Source: Asaia bogorensis NBRC 16594 (GTDB taxonomy: Bacteria > Pseudomonadota > Alphaproteobacteria > Acetobacterales > Acetobacteraceae). Taken from it: a stretch of 64,000 nucleotides of DNA. The translations under genes and the position numbers were made by a program. Below the pieces are notes generated by a model, which ran no database searches, was not told where the DNA came from, and was given only the letters and a program-made list of their open reading frames with translations. Below, piece after piece: positions 46,076-55,045 of this stretch; positions within the stretch are counted from its first letter, which is position 1; each line of letters starts with the position of its first letter. Where the stretch lies: assembly GCF_001547995.1 (NCBI RefSeq), contig NZ_AP014690.1, positions 835,501 through 899,500 of the forward strand, written 5' to 3'.

Positions 46076-47224
46076 TCAGCCGAAGGTGAAGGAGAATGCC
46101 TCGACACCGGGTGACAGAAACTCGATGCGAAACAGATGGTCGCCCACGTTGTTCTCACCCTGACGGATGAGCTGATAGAGACGCTGGCCGCTTACCGTTC
46201 CTATGCCGTCGGCATCGCAATCCGTACCATGCATGGCACCCGGGGGGTGGCCATCGAGGGTGACGCGAAACCTGACGGGTTTGCCGTCTTTCGCCGGGCC
46301 GAGCACAAGGTGCAGGTCACGCGCATGGAAGCGAAAGGTAATTGAACCACCCGGCTTGTTAAGACGGGCGGCTTCAGGCCCGATCGTCCAGTTCCCGCTC
46401 AAGCCCCATTCATTAAGGGCGGGGCTGTTTTCGATGACATAATCGTTGGGTGAGTCCTGAACGGCCCCTCCGGTCGAGATGAAATGACTGGCCCGTTCAT
46501 AGCCGATATAGGTTTCGGGGGAGTCGATAGCAGAGAGATCGGCTTCGGATTGCTCGCCCGTTCCCACAGGATGAACGAGGTCATCTGGCACGTTCTTCGC
46601 GCCATTATCGCGCAGCATGGCCTGTAACTGATGTTCGGAGCGGTCGTAATCACCTTCACCGAAATGATGGGCCTGTATCTTGCCATCTCCTTCGACGAAA
46701 TAGGCGGCAGGCCAGTATTCGTTGTTGAAGCCGTTCCAGATGGCGCGGTCGTTATCGACGGCTACCGGGAAGGTGATGTGAAAGCGCGCGACCGCTTTCT
46801 CGATGTTTTCAAGGTTTTTCTCGAAGGCAAATTCGGGCGCATGGACGCCAATCACGACAAGCCCGTAGGGTTTGTACTTATTGGCCCAGGCCTCGACATA
46901 AGGCATTTCGCGCAGGCAGTTGATGCAGGAATAGGTCCAGAAATCGACCAGAACCACCTTGCCCTTGAGCGCCTGCGCCGTGAGCGGCGCAGAGTTCAGC
47001 CAGTTGGTGGCGCCACTCAGTGAGTCGAGCGGGGCCGCTCTCGCCCCTGTAATGCCCCCCCCAAACGCCAGGGCGAAGCACAGGCCGCCCAAGGCGAGAC
47101 GCATCTCCGCAAGGTGGGGGATCGCTGGCAGGCCCGACCCGAACCGGAACCGGGCTGCTTTGGGTCGCGAAATGGCAGGCTGGATTGAGAGAGGCTGGAA
47201 AGAACCGGAAGCGCGCTGAGCCAT
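46076..47224 (-). CDS. Thioredoxin-fold protein, DipZ/TlpA-like, periplasmic
   Basis: The product is 382 residues as given. After a hydrophobic export segment (MRLALGGLCFALAFGGGITG, about 41-60) comes a TlpA/thioredoxin domain with KVVLVDFWTYSCINCLREM, whose CxxC reads CINC, and GLVVIGVHAPEF and VAVDNDRAIWNGFNNEYWPA, as in the C-terminal part of DipZ. The last 150 residues form the DipZ-associated carbohydrate-binding-like domain (GSITFRFHARDLHLVLGP). The CcdA-like membrane domain of full DipZ is absent. Start is uncertain: 47224 has AAAAGG seven bases upstream, while the ATG at 47104 begins right at the signal peptide but has a poorly spaced GGAG. Confidence 0.85.
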   Translation of the reverse strand: MAQRASGSFQPLSIQPAISRPKAARFRFGSGLPAIPHLAEMRLALGGLCFALAFGGGITGARAAPLDSLSGATNWLNSAPLTAQALKGKVVLVDFWTYSCINCLREMPYVEAWANKYKPYGLVVIGVHAPEFAFEKNLENIEKAVARFHITFPVAVDNDRAIWNGFNNEYWPAAYFVEGDGKIQAHHFGEGDYDRSEHQLQAMLRDNGAKNVPDDLVHPVGTGEQSEADLSAIDSPETYIGYERASHFISTGGAVQDSPNDYVIENSPALNEWGLSGNWTIGPEAARLNKPGGSITFRFHARDLHLVLGPAKDGKPVRFRVTLDGHPPGAMHGTDCDADGIGTVSGQRLYQLIRQGENNVGDHLFRIEFLSPGVEAFSFTFG

Positions 47225-47272
47225 GAAAGGGCCTTTTCGGGCAAGGGCAACGCGCCTCCGGGGCCTGTCAGG

Positions 47273-48757
47273 TCAGTTGCCGGAGTCCGTCGCTGCGAGA
47301 AGTTCAGCGAGAACGGCGGGGGTTCCTTTCTGTTCCATTCTCTCTGCCATTTCACGTATCAGGCTGCGATGCGCTTCGCTCAGGGAAAAGCTTTCGAACA
47401 CCGTCATGCTGAAAACGCTCTCCCATGACAGGGCGCGCTCGCGCTGGGCGTCGCCCATGGCGGGTTCGAACGGCTCAAAGCGTGCGCCGGCATCGGTGCG
47501 GCCGTGCAGGTAGCGAATGAAGCAGGCCAGCACGAGAGCGATGCGCTGTATGTCAGCCCCTTTTTCAACCAGCACGTTCCATGTCGGCGCAAGAAAGACG
47601 GGCAACTTGCTGCCGCCGTCACCCGTGATACGGGCCAGCCTGTCGCCCACGGCCGGATTGCTGAAACGGGCCACGATCAGGTCACGATAATCGGGCAGGG
47701 ACATACCGGCGGGCGCGGTAAGATGCGGGATGACGTCCAGCGTCATGAAACGATCGACAAGAGCATGGATGCCCGGATCGGTGATCGCATCACGTACGGT
47801 GTCGAGCCCGGCAAGCTGGCCGGGATAGGCCAGCATGGAGTGGGAGGCATTGAGCATACGCACCTTGGCAAGCTCGTAGGGATGCACGTCAGGGACGAGC
47901 TGCGCGCCGACCTTTTCGAGTTCGGGGCGCCCGTTGACGAAATGATCCTCAATGACCCATTGCGCGAATTCTTCCGAGATCACGGGCAGCTGGTCAATCA
48001 CCCCGCATTCCGCATTGACCCGCTCGGCATCTTCCTTGAGCACGGCTGGCGTGATGCGATCGACCATCGAACTCGGAAATGACACCTCCTGGGCGATCCA
48101 GGCCGCCAGATCGGGGTCGAGCGCCTCGGCATGGGTCAGAACGGACCGGCGCGTCACCACGCCATTATCGCGCAGGTTATCGCAGGACAGCACGGTGAAG
48201 GGCGCAATGCCCGCCTCACGGCGACGGCGCAGCCCTTCGACAATGAAGCCAAAAGCCGATTCCGGTCGGGCCGGGTCGGCCAGTTCACGCTGGGTCAGAG
48301 GGGCTTCCAAACGGTAGGCACCTGTGGCGTGATCCTGATTATAGCCGCCTTCCGTGATGGTCATGGAGACGATGCGCGTCGCAGGAGCAGCAATGCGGGT
48401 CAGAACGGCCTCAGGGTCGGCCGGGGCGAAAAGATAGGCGATCATGCTGCCGATCACCTGATGGCGGGTCTTTCCGTCAGGGGCGTAGCGGGTCAGCGTG
48501 TACAGGTCGTTCTGCGCCGGAAATGCCTCCAGCTTGAGGCGCTCGGTGGCGTCATCAATCAGCCCGACGCCGCAGAAGGCCCAATGGCTGTTGCCCGGTT
48601 CGTGCAGAAGCTTGTCCATGTACCAAAGCTGATGAGCGCGGTGGAAATTGCCCACGCTCAGATGCACGATCCCGGCTGTCAGGGCGTCGCGATCATAGGA
48701 GAATGTCTCGACACTGGAGGGCAGGGCCGGGAGAGTTGCTGTGGAAAGAGCAATCAT
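47273..48757 (-). CDS. Mannitol/fructuronate-type long-chain dehydrogenase
   Basis: NAD(P)-dependent polyol dehydrogenase of the mannitol dehydrogenase family, 494 residues. The Rossmann domain includes GIVHLSVGNFHRAHQLWYMD near the N-terminus, and the catalytic signature K-x5-N-x2-H is in AKVRMLNASHSMLAYPG. The SMTITEGGYN and VLSCDNLRDNG motifs are also family-typical. Mannitol-to-fructose conversion is the likeliest role, but fructuronate or other hexuronate/arabitol activity cannot be excluded. AGGA lies six bases before the ATG. It is a single gene; the thioredoxin-like gene downstream is on the same strand, 48 bases away. Confidence 0.93.
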   Translation of the reverse strand: MIALSTATLPALPSSVETFSYDRDALTAGIVHLSVGNFHRAHQLWYMDKLLHEPGNSHWAFCGVGLIDDATERLKLEAFPAQNDLYTLTRYAPDGKTRHQVIGSMIAYLFAPADPEAVLTRIAAPATRIVSMTITEGGYNQDHATGAYRLEAPLTQRELADPARPESAFGFIVEGLRRRREAGIAPFTVLSCDNLRDNGVVTRRSVLTHAEALDPDLAAWIAQEVSFPSSMVDRITPAVLKEDAERVNAECGVIDQLPVISEEFAQWVIEDHFVNGRPELEKVGAQLVPDVHPYELAKVRMLNASHSMLAYPGQLAGLDTVRDAITDPGIHALVDRFMTLDVIPHLTAPAGMSLPDYRDLIVARFSNPAVGDRLARITGDGGSKLPVFLAPTWNVLVEKGADIQRIALVLACFIRYLHGRTDAGARFEPFEPAMGDAQRERALSWESVFSMTVFESFSLSEAHRSLIREMAERMEQKGTPAVLAELLAATDSGN

Positions 48758-48973
48758 GAGCTATCCTGGGTGTGATCTTTCGCGATCACAACAATGGCGT
48801 TGGGGTCGTCCTGCCCCGGATGGAAAAATGCCGGAACAGTCCGGGCATGGCCTCGTTCAGCCACGCAATCTGTAGTGCAGCGCGCCGGATGATGTGGCGG
48901 TTCCCTGATATCCCTCAAGCGATAAAACGGACTGTCTATGGCACTATTTGGTGAGGAGGATTACACCGCCTCG

Positions 48974-50218
48974 ATGATGAACAGGAAAACGATTGCCGTA
49001 ATTGGCGCGGGCCCGGCCGGACTTGCCGCTGCCGAGCGGATTTCGGCGGCCGGGCACGATGTGGTGGTCTATGACCATATGCCAAGCCCGGCCCGTAAAT
49101 TCCTGATGGCCGGGCGCAGCGGGCTGAACCTCACCCATGCCGAAGATCTCTCCCTGTTCCGGACGCGCTATGGTGCAGCAGAAGCATGGCTGACGCCGTT
49201 CATCGAGCGCTTTCCTCCGCAAGCGCTGCGCGACTGGGCCGACGGGCTGGGGCAGAGCTGTTTTACGGGCAGCAGCGGTCGCGTCTTTCCTCATGCCATG
49301 AAGGCCTCACCGCTTTTGCGGGCGTGGCTCGGGCGTCTGGCAGCGCAAAACGTGCGGCTTGCTTTGCGCCACCGCTGGACCGGATGGGACGCGCAGGGAC
49401 GGCTGCTATTTTCGACACCAGAGGGCATGGCCAGCGCCTGCCCGGACGCTGTCGTTCTGGCTCTCGGTGGTGCATCATGGTCTCGTCTGGGGAGTGATGG
49501 CGGATGGGTTGAGTATCTGCCCCCCGATAGCGTTGCTCCGCTCCAGCCAGCCAATTGCGGCTTTCAGACGTGTTGTCCTGCGGCCTTTCACGAGCGCTTT
49601 CACGGTGAGGTGCTCCATTCGGTCGTCATCAGCGGGGCAGGCGTGCAGGCACGGGGTGATGTGACCATCACGCAGCGCGGCATCGAAGGGGCACCCGTCT
49701 ATCGCGTGTCGGCGGCATGGCGCGACGCGCTGGCGGAGAGGGCGCCGCTCGACATCAGGATCGATTTCCGCCCCGGCTTGACCCGCGACGCACTCACCCA
49801 GCGTCTGGACAAATTCCGCGCGCGGGAGAGCCAGGCGAACAGGCTGCGTCGCCTTGGCCTCTCCGCACCCGCCCGGTGGCTGCTGCGCGAGGCGCTCGAA
49901 AATCGGGTGCAACCCGCAGGGTCCTGCGTCGAAAATCAGACGGAAGGGGCCGCTGACGGGCTGGCCGCGCTCATTAAATCCTGCCCGCTGTGGCTGAGCG
50001 GTACGGATGCCCTCGACCGGGCCATTTCCACATCGGGCGGTGTGCGGCGCGATGCCGTGAACCAGGCGGTGATGCTCAAGGCGCGGCCCGGCGTGTTCGT
50101 GGCAGGAGAGATGCTGGACTGGGAAGCGCCAACGGGCGGCTATCTGCTTCAGGCCTGTTTCGCCACCGGTCGGGCGGCAGGCGATGGGGTACTGTCGTGG
50201 CTGGAGGCGGGGCCATAG
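48974..50218 (+). CDS. HI0933-like flavoprotein (TIGR03862 / PP_4765 type)
   Basis: FAD-dependent oxidoreductase of unknown substrate, about 414 residues. It starts with a dinucleotide-binding fold (TIAVIGAGPAGLAAAERI) and has the family motif KFLMAGRSGLNLTHAED, the TGSSGRVFPHAMKA segment, VLALGGASWSRLGSDGGW, and a C-terminal second FAD contact RPGVFVAGEMLDWEAPTGGY. It lacks the exact features of BaiN-like relatives and fits the PP_4765 subfamily. The ATG at 48974 puts the flavin motif at the N-terminus; an in-frame ATG at 48938 adds 12 residues and is equally possible, since GAGGAGG lies between the two. Confidence 0.88.
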   Translation: MMNRKTIAVIGAGPAGLAAAERISAAGHDVVVYDHMPSPARKFLMAGRSGLNLTHAEDLSLFRTRYGAAEAWLTPFIERFPPQALRDWADGLGQSCFTGSSGRVFPHAMKASPLLRAWLGRLAAQNVRLALRHRWTGWDAQGRLLFSTPEGMASACPDAVVLALGGASWSRLGSDGGWVEYLPPDSVAPLQPANCGFQTCCPAAFHERFHGEVLHSVVISGAGVQARGDVTITQRGIEGAPVYRVSAAWRDALAERAPLDIRIDFRPGLTRDALTQRLDKFRARESQANRLRRLGLSAPARWLLREALENRVQPAGSCVENQTEGAADGLAALIKSCPLWLSGTDALDRAISTSGGVRRDAVNQAVMLKARPGVFVAGEMLDWEAPTGGYLLQACFATGRAAGDGVLSWLEAGP

Positions 50219-50473
50219 AGTCTGCGCAAATTCTGGTCCGAGAATGGCGATAATCGCATGGGACGAATTGTCTTCTGACTCGCTCCATAATGTGACCCGT
50301 TCACCACGTGCAATTTCCGTGATGCTATCCGATGATAATCTGAACGCTCTGATACTTCGCTAAGCGCCAAAGGCTCTCAAGATTGCCAGGGATCGCGTTG
50401 CGTCTGGAACTACGGGCACTAGAACCGTCGATTTTGGAATTGCGGATATCGAATCACCGAAGCAGGACATTGC

Positions 50474-51028
50474 ATGAGCACCGTCATTCCTTCCTGGCAG
50501 ATCCCCACACGCTATGCTCAGGTCATCCGCACTCGAAAATATGTAGCCGTAATCTGCCTAGAAACCTGGGGCGGGATGCATTTCTCGCGCTCTGGCTGGT
50601 CGATTTTCATTCCTCGCAAACAGGTCACGACGGAATGGATCGGGGCCAATCTCAAAAAGGCGCTGTATAGCAGCGAGGATTTCGGGGCTCAGCTGCCTCG
50701 GCCGATCCCCAGTGAGATTTCAAAGCCCGCATATGATGAGTCAGACCAGAGGTCTCGCGAGTTCTGGCTGCATATCCAGGAGGAATTTGGTTTCAAGGAT
50801 ATCCTGACTGCCATGTCAAAATCGGCCTTGGTCTTCGTAAGGTGGCCGGAGGACAAAGAGGATCAGGTCGAAATGGTCGCTTCTCGTGGAAGCGGTGCGC
50901 ATCATTCCGCCTGGGGGACCAATGAGAATTTCGGCAAGGTCTTTCACGCCTCGATCAATCTGAGTGATCTCGAATTCGGCGAGGTGGCCGTGCAGGCTCT
51001 GGATCGTTGCCAGCCGAATTACGCGTGA
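50474..51028 (+). CDS. Tandem paralogue 1, unknown family (possible immunity-type protein)
   Basis: A 184-residue soluble protein. Conserved N-terminal block: RTRKYVAVIC, SRSGWSIFIPRKQVTTEWIG and LKKALYSSEDFG. Conserved C-terminal block: SAWGTNENFGKVFHASINLS and DLEFGEVAVQALDRCQP. The middle (about 80-140) differs between copies. The layout, with a strand-rich start, a G-x2-L-x2-AL-x-S helix and small size, recalls immunity proteins of contact-dependent inhibition systems (CdiI-like), but this is only a resemblance and no toxin gene is near. Only this copy has AGGA well placed (eight bases from the ATG). No signal peptide or membrane helix is present. Confidence 0.78.
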   Translation: MSTVIPSWQIPTRYAQVIRTRKYVAVICLETWGGMHFSRSGWSIFIPRKQVTTEWIGANLKKALYSSEDFGAQLPRPIPSEISKPAYDESDQRSREFWLHIQEEFGFKDILTAMSKSALVFVRWPEDKEDQVEMVASRGSGAHHSAWGTNENFGKVFHASINLSDLEFGEVAVQALDRCQPNYA

Positions 51029-51101
51029 AACGCGCGAAGATCCGCGTTGCCGCTGGCTCGACGGGCAGTAAAACCATTGATTTCAGGATTGCTGACATCG
51101 C

Positions 51102-51641
51102 ATGAGCACCGTGATCCCCACCCGGCGTGCCCAGGTCATCCGCACCAGAAAATATGTAGCCGTGATTTGCGAGGAACGTTGGGGTGGGAGTCACTTCTCT
51201 CGCTCCGGCTGGTCGACTTTCATTCCCCGCAAACAGGTCACGACGGAATGGATTGGGGCCAATCTTAAAAAGGCCCTGTATAGCAGCGAGGATTTCGGTG
51301 CACATTTGCCCCGGCCGATCCCCAGTGAGTTCTCAAAGCCTGCATATGACGAATCGGACTGGAAGTCGCATGAATTCTGGTTGCGCATCCAGCAGGAATT
51401 TGGCTTCGAGGATATTCTGACCGCCATGTCCAAATCTGCGGGCATCTATATCGACTGGCCCGAAGACCAGGGGGATCAGGTACGGATCGTCGCAACGCGT
51501 GGTCGTGGTGGTGGCTTTTCCGCCTGGGGGACCAATGAGAATTTCGGCAAGGTCTTTCATGCTTCGATCAACTTGAGTGATCTCGAATTCGGCGAGGTTG
51601 CGGTGCAGGCTCTGGATCGTTGCCAGCCGAATTACGCCTGA
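51102..51641 (+). CDS. Tandem paralogue 2, unknown family (possible immunity-type protein)
   Basis: A 179-residue copy that lacks five residues after MSTVIP present in the other two. The first third and last quarter match copy 1 almost exactly, while the centre has its own changes: SAGIYIDWPEDQGDQVRIV and RGRGGGFSAWG replace the SALVFVRWPEDK and RGSGAHHSAWG forms. The leader between copy 1 and this gene is 73 bases, too short to require a separate promoter, and no well-spaced Shine-Dalgarno is seen, so expression probably depends on read-through from copy 1. Family and function are as uncertain as for copy 1. Confidence 0.78.
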   Translation: MSTVIPTRRAQVIRTRKYVAVICEERWGGSHFSRSGWSTFIPRKQVTTEWIGANLKKALYSSEDFGAHLPRPIPSEFSKPAYDESDWKSHEFWLRIQQEFGFEDILTAMSKSAGIYIDWPEDQGDQVRIVATRGRGGGFSAWGTNENFGKVFHASINLSDLEFGEVAVQALDRCQPNYA

Positions 51642-51714
51642 AACGCGCGAAGATCCGCGTTGCGGCTGACTTTGCAGGCAGTAAAACTATCGATTTCAGG
51701 ATTGCAGACATCGC

Positions 51715-52269
51715 ATGAGCACCATCATTCCCTCCTGGCAGATCCCCACCCGTCGTGCCCGGCTCATCCGCACCAGAAAATATGTAGCCGTAATCTGCAT
51801 GGAACGCTGGGGGGGAAGTTACTTCTCACGCTCTGGCTGGTCCACCTTCATTCCCCGCAAACAGGTCACGACGGAATGGATCGGGGCCAATCTCAAGAAG
51901 GCGCTGTATAGCAGTGAAGATTTCGGGGCTCGCTTACCTAGGCCTATCCCGGATGAATCCTTTGATTCCATGGAGCCGGAATCGGGAGCCCAATTTAATG
52001 AGTTCTGGCTACGTATCCAGCAGGAGTTCGGCTTCAAGGACCTTCTGAGTGCCATGTCAAAATCGGCAATGGTTTTTGTAGACTGGCCTGAGGATAAGGA
52101 TGATGAGGTCGAAATGCTTTCTTCCCGCGGCAGTGGCGCGCATCATTCCGCCTGGGGGACCAATGAGAATTTCGGCAAGGTCTTTCACGCCTCGATCAAT
52201 CTGAACGATCTCGAATTCGGCGAAGTGGCCGTGCAGGCTCTGGATCGTTGCCAGCCGAATCACGCCTGA
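51715..52269 (+). CDS. Tandem paralogue 3, unknown family (possible immunity-type protein)
   Basis: A 184-residue copy with the most diverged central segment (DESFDSMEPESGAQFNEFWL where the others have SKPAYDES), yet the same ends as copies 1 and 2. The leader closely matches that of copy 2. The intact frame, retained length and substitutions concentrated in one segment argue for functional diversification, not decay. Downstream lie about 140 bases without features and then a broken IS5-type transposase on the opposite strand, so this is the end of the array. Confidence 0.78.
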   Translation: MSTIIPSWQIPTRRARLIRTRKYVAVICMERWGGSYFSRSGWSTFIPRKQVTTEWIGANLKKALYSSEDFGARLPRPIPDESFDSMEPESGAQFNEFWLRIQQEFGFKDLLSAMSKSAMVFVDWPEDKDDEVEMLSSRGSGAHHSAWGTNENFGKVFHASINLNDLEFGEVAVQALDRCQPNHA

Positions 52270-52410
52270 ACGGTACAGGCTTTACGCAAGGACCACTATA
52301 GCTGATGGAGGTCTTGCTTCCGGCCGGCACATGACGGGCGCGATGTGGCAGATGGTGAAGGAAGACGGTCGGGCATGTGCCTTAGCGGGCTGGCTTCGCC
52401 ATGAGCTCGT

Positions 52411-53017
52411 GAGCCGAGCGAACACGATCCTGATACGATTGCGCCGCAGGGGCGCAGGGCTTGGCCTTTTCTCCCTCCAGCCCGTTCCCTGCTCAGTCAG
52501 TAAGGCGCTGCGTGGCCATAAGCCATTTTGCAGCACACCAAATCATCTGGCAGAGTCGCTGCGCGTGTACGACCGCTGCTCTTGCCTGCCATCGTGCAGA
52601 ACCTGATCGGACGGCCGTTTCGATCCGTAACTGCGTATTGACCGGTATGCACGCCCTTTCTGGCTTGCCCCAACAGGCGTCCCGAACCCGCCTGATCCGC
52701 AGGCACGATGCCGCACTCCATAGCTTGAAACACCCCGCCTCGAGCATGATCATCTGATGATCCACCCCCAGAGTGGACAGGCCGCTTCTTATCCGGGCAA
52801 AGAACCTCGTAGCACCGTAACGCTTCCAGCGCTTGTCGGGCGTCTTGGTCAGCTCATAAGCCTGCGGAAAAGCGTTATCGCAGCGCGTGTTGCGATCGAT
52901 AAGAGTCATCCTGCTCAGCGTGCACCGATCATTGATGTGCAGCGCTCGGTGGCTTCTTGGCACAAGCGGTTCAAGGCGCACGCTCCACTCATCTGTCAGC
53001 CATGCCAGTTCATCCAA
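52411..53017 (-). pseudogene. IS5-family transposase remnant
   Basis: Minus-strand fragments match an IS5-family (IS1031/IS12528-like) transposase in successive frames. From 53017: MDELAWLTDE, KTPDKRWKRYGATRFFARI and DHQMIMLEAG. After a frameshift near 52700: GRLLGQARKGVHTGQYAVTD and RNGRPIRFCTMAGKSS. After a further shift and a deletion, RRNRIRIVFARL near 52415, the C-terminal signature region. Many substitutions and at least two frameshifts show it is long inactive. No clear terminal inverted repeats or target duplications were found. Confidence 0.75.
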
Positions 53018-53180
53018 CTCGCGCCTCTTCGCAGAGCGTGAGTCAGATCCTCTTCCCTCGATCGTTGAGTCCCGAACCCGGGTCAGTGCGAATTCGTGGT
53101 ACCGCGGCGCTCTCTAAAACCCGCTCTCATGCCTTGGCGAATGGCTGACTTTAGAGGCGAGTTGCGGTAGGGAGACCCCC

Positions 53181-54611
53181 ATGAGCGTATCGATTACCAT
53201 GGGTCGTGGCCGCGACGGTGCGGATGTCCAGCTGGACCTGACAGAACTTCTCGCAACCCGCCTGCTGGTGCAGGGCAATTCGGGTTCGGGAAAGTCGCAT
53301 CTGCTGCGTCGTCTGCTTGAACAGACGGCAACGCTTGTCCAGCAGGTTATCGTCGATCCCGAGGGTGATTTCGTGACACTGGCCGATAAGTACGGCCACC
53401 TCGTGATTGATGCATCGGAACAGACAGAGGCCACACTCCGCGCTGCCGGTGAGCGCGCGCGTGCCCACAGGGCATCGGTGGTGCTCAATCTGGAATCGGT
53501 CGAGGCAGAAATGCAGCTTCGGGCGGCAGGGGCGTTCCTCAACGGCATGTTCGAGGCACCGCGCGCGCACTGGTATCCGGTGCTGGTGGTCGTGGATGAG
53601 GCGCAGCTTTTCGCCCCCGTCGCGAGTGGTGATACTTCCGATGAGGCGCGGCGTCTGTCCCTTGGGGCAATGACCAACCTCATGTGTCGTGGGCGAAAGC
53701 GTGGTCTGGCCGGGGTGATCGCGACGCAGCGTCTGGCGAAGCTCGCCAAGAACGTGGCGGCCGAGGCCTCCAATTTCCTGATGGGCCGCACCTTCCTCGA
53801 TATCGACATGCTTCGCGCGGCTGATCTTCTGGGGATGGAGCGCCGCACGGCAGAGGGGTTTCGTGATCTGGCGCGCGGTCAGTTCATGGCGCTTGGCCCC
53901 GCGCTGAGCCGCAGGCCGCTCATGGTCACGATCGGCACGGTCGAGACCGCCAGCCACGCAACAGGGCCGGTCCTGACCCCGTTCGAGGCACGTCCCGCCG
54001 AGGATAATTACAGCCTCATTCTCGAACCTGTGGTGGAAGCGACGCCCCGCCCGCGTGAGCGGCGTACGCCTGCGCCCGATCTGCTCGCGCAGCTTGACGC
54101 CTATTCGGCCGCAGCGCCGGTCGAGGAAGTCGCGCCGGAAATCGACGCTGCGCCGGAACTGCTCTGGCGTCTGGTCGAGGCGGTGATTGCCGAGACGGAT
54201 TCGGCCTATCGCCCGCTGGCTACGCTCTATCAGGATTTCCAGCTGCGCGCCCGCATCGAGCGGCTCAACCGCAATGTGCTGGATCTCGGCGCCTTTCGCC
54301 TGCTGCTTGCCAGCGTGCGCTCAGGGGCGAGCTTCGAGCAGGCGCAGGAAGAGACCTGGCAGCAGGCGCTCGATATAGCCCGGGTCGTGCCTGAGGATGT
54401 GCAGGGTGTCGTGCTGCTTCTGGCACGTGCCGCCCTGGACGGAGCGCCGTGCCCCGGTGATGAGGCCATAGCCGAGGCCTATGGCACGCATTCACTCGGC
54501 AGGGCGCGTCGGCAGCTTGCCTATCTGGAGGAACGCCAGATCATCGTGGTGCAGGACATGCCAGTGGGCCGGCGCGTCGCTTTCATCGGGCATGGCTGGC
54601 AGACCGGCTGA
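53181..54611 (+). CDS. HerA-like / DUF87 ATP-binding protein
   Basis: A 476-residue P-loop ATPase of the HerA-FtsK superfamily. Walker A is QGNSGSGKSHLLRRL (about 32-46), Walker B is VLVVVDEAQLF (near 137), followed by the RKRGLAGVIATQRLAKL sensor segment and SNFLMGRTFLDIDM. The C-terminal 180 residues (from PAPDLLAQLDAYSAAAP) are Ala/Glu-rich and probably helical. GGGAG lies six bases before the ATG. HerA-type pumps often work with NurA nucleases, or with Sir2 or other effectors in defence systems, but no such gene is adjacent. It may therefore be a core housekeeping ATPase. It lies next to the accessory island. Confidence 0.87.
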   Translation: MSVSITMGRGRDGADVQLDLTELLATRLLVQGNSGSGKSHLLRRLLEQTATLVQQVIVDPEGDFVTLADKYGHLVIDASEQTEATLRAAGERARAHRASVVLNLESVEAEMQLRAAGAFLNGMFEAPRAHWYPVLVVVDEAQLFAPVASGDTSDEARRLSLGAMTNLMCRGRKRGLAGVIATQRLAKLAKNVAAEASNFLMGRTFLDIDMLRAADLLGMERRTAEGFRDLARGQFMALGPALSRRPLMVTIGTVETASHATGPVLTPFEARPAEDNYSLILEPVVEATPRPRERRTPAPDLLAQLDAYSAAAPVEEVAPEIDAAPELLWRLVEAVIAETDSAYRPLATLYQDFQLRARIERLNRNVLDLGAFRLLLASVRSGASFEQAQEETWQQALDIARVVPEDVQGVVLLLARAALDGAPCPGDEAIAEAYGTHSLGRARRQLAYLEERQIIVVQDMPVGRRVAFIGHGWQTG

Positions 54612-54801
54612 AGGCGTAACAGCCGGGCGCCGCCCCACCGGGTGCGGGATGCCAATATCACGAGACGAGGGGAGTGTCCCGCGTCGGATGACAAAATCGT
54701 ATTCCACCTCAGCAGGCGCGGGCTGCAACCGTGCGGTGGACGGTATCGTTTGATCAGGGAACCCGATTTGTAACCAGCCCTGAAAGGTTCTGGATAAAAT
54801 T

Positions 54802-55017
54802 ATGACAAACGATGAACTGATCGCCCTCGTAGCCCTTAATGGTGCGGATGCAACCTACGATGCCCGTCTCTCCGGTTACGACATCACCGTACCGGTGCAT
54901 ATCCAGGGGGGCGACGGGCACTACATCATCAAGCATCTCGTCAAGCCCATGTATTTCTCGGGTGCGATGATCATCGACGTCAAACTTTTGGACTCCGACG
55001 CGCCTCGCCACGAGTGA
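54802..55017 (+). CDS. 71-aa conserved-looking hypothetical protein upstream of kup
   Basis: A short soluble protein (MTNDELIALVALNGADATYD; later YDITVPVHIQGGDGHYIIKH) with alternating strand-like segments. AGG and GGA elements lie upstream of the ATG. It ends 28 bases before kup on the same strand, so co-transcription with the potassium transporter is likely. I recognise no family. A regulatory role on Kup is speculative. Confidence 0.65.
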   Translation: MTNDELIALVALNGADATYDARLSGYDITVPVHIQGGDGHYIIKHLVKPMYFSGAMIIDVKLLDSDAPRHE

Positions 55018-55045
55018 TCGCGGGGTCGCTTGCACGGGGAGCCGT

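Larger units (their letters stand above)
50382..52269 (+). repeat. Three-copy tandem repeat unit (about 0.6 kb each)
   Basis: The leader and gene are repeated three times, with starts at 50474, 51102 and 51715 (unit lengths about 628 and 613 bases). The 70-base leader is also repeated: GATTTCAGGATTG is shared by copies 2 and 3, and copy 1 has a diverged version with an insertion. Long near-identical blocks cover the first third and last quarter of each gene, with a divergent middle. Confidence 0.92.
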
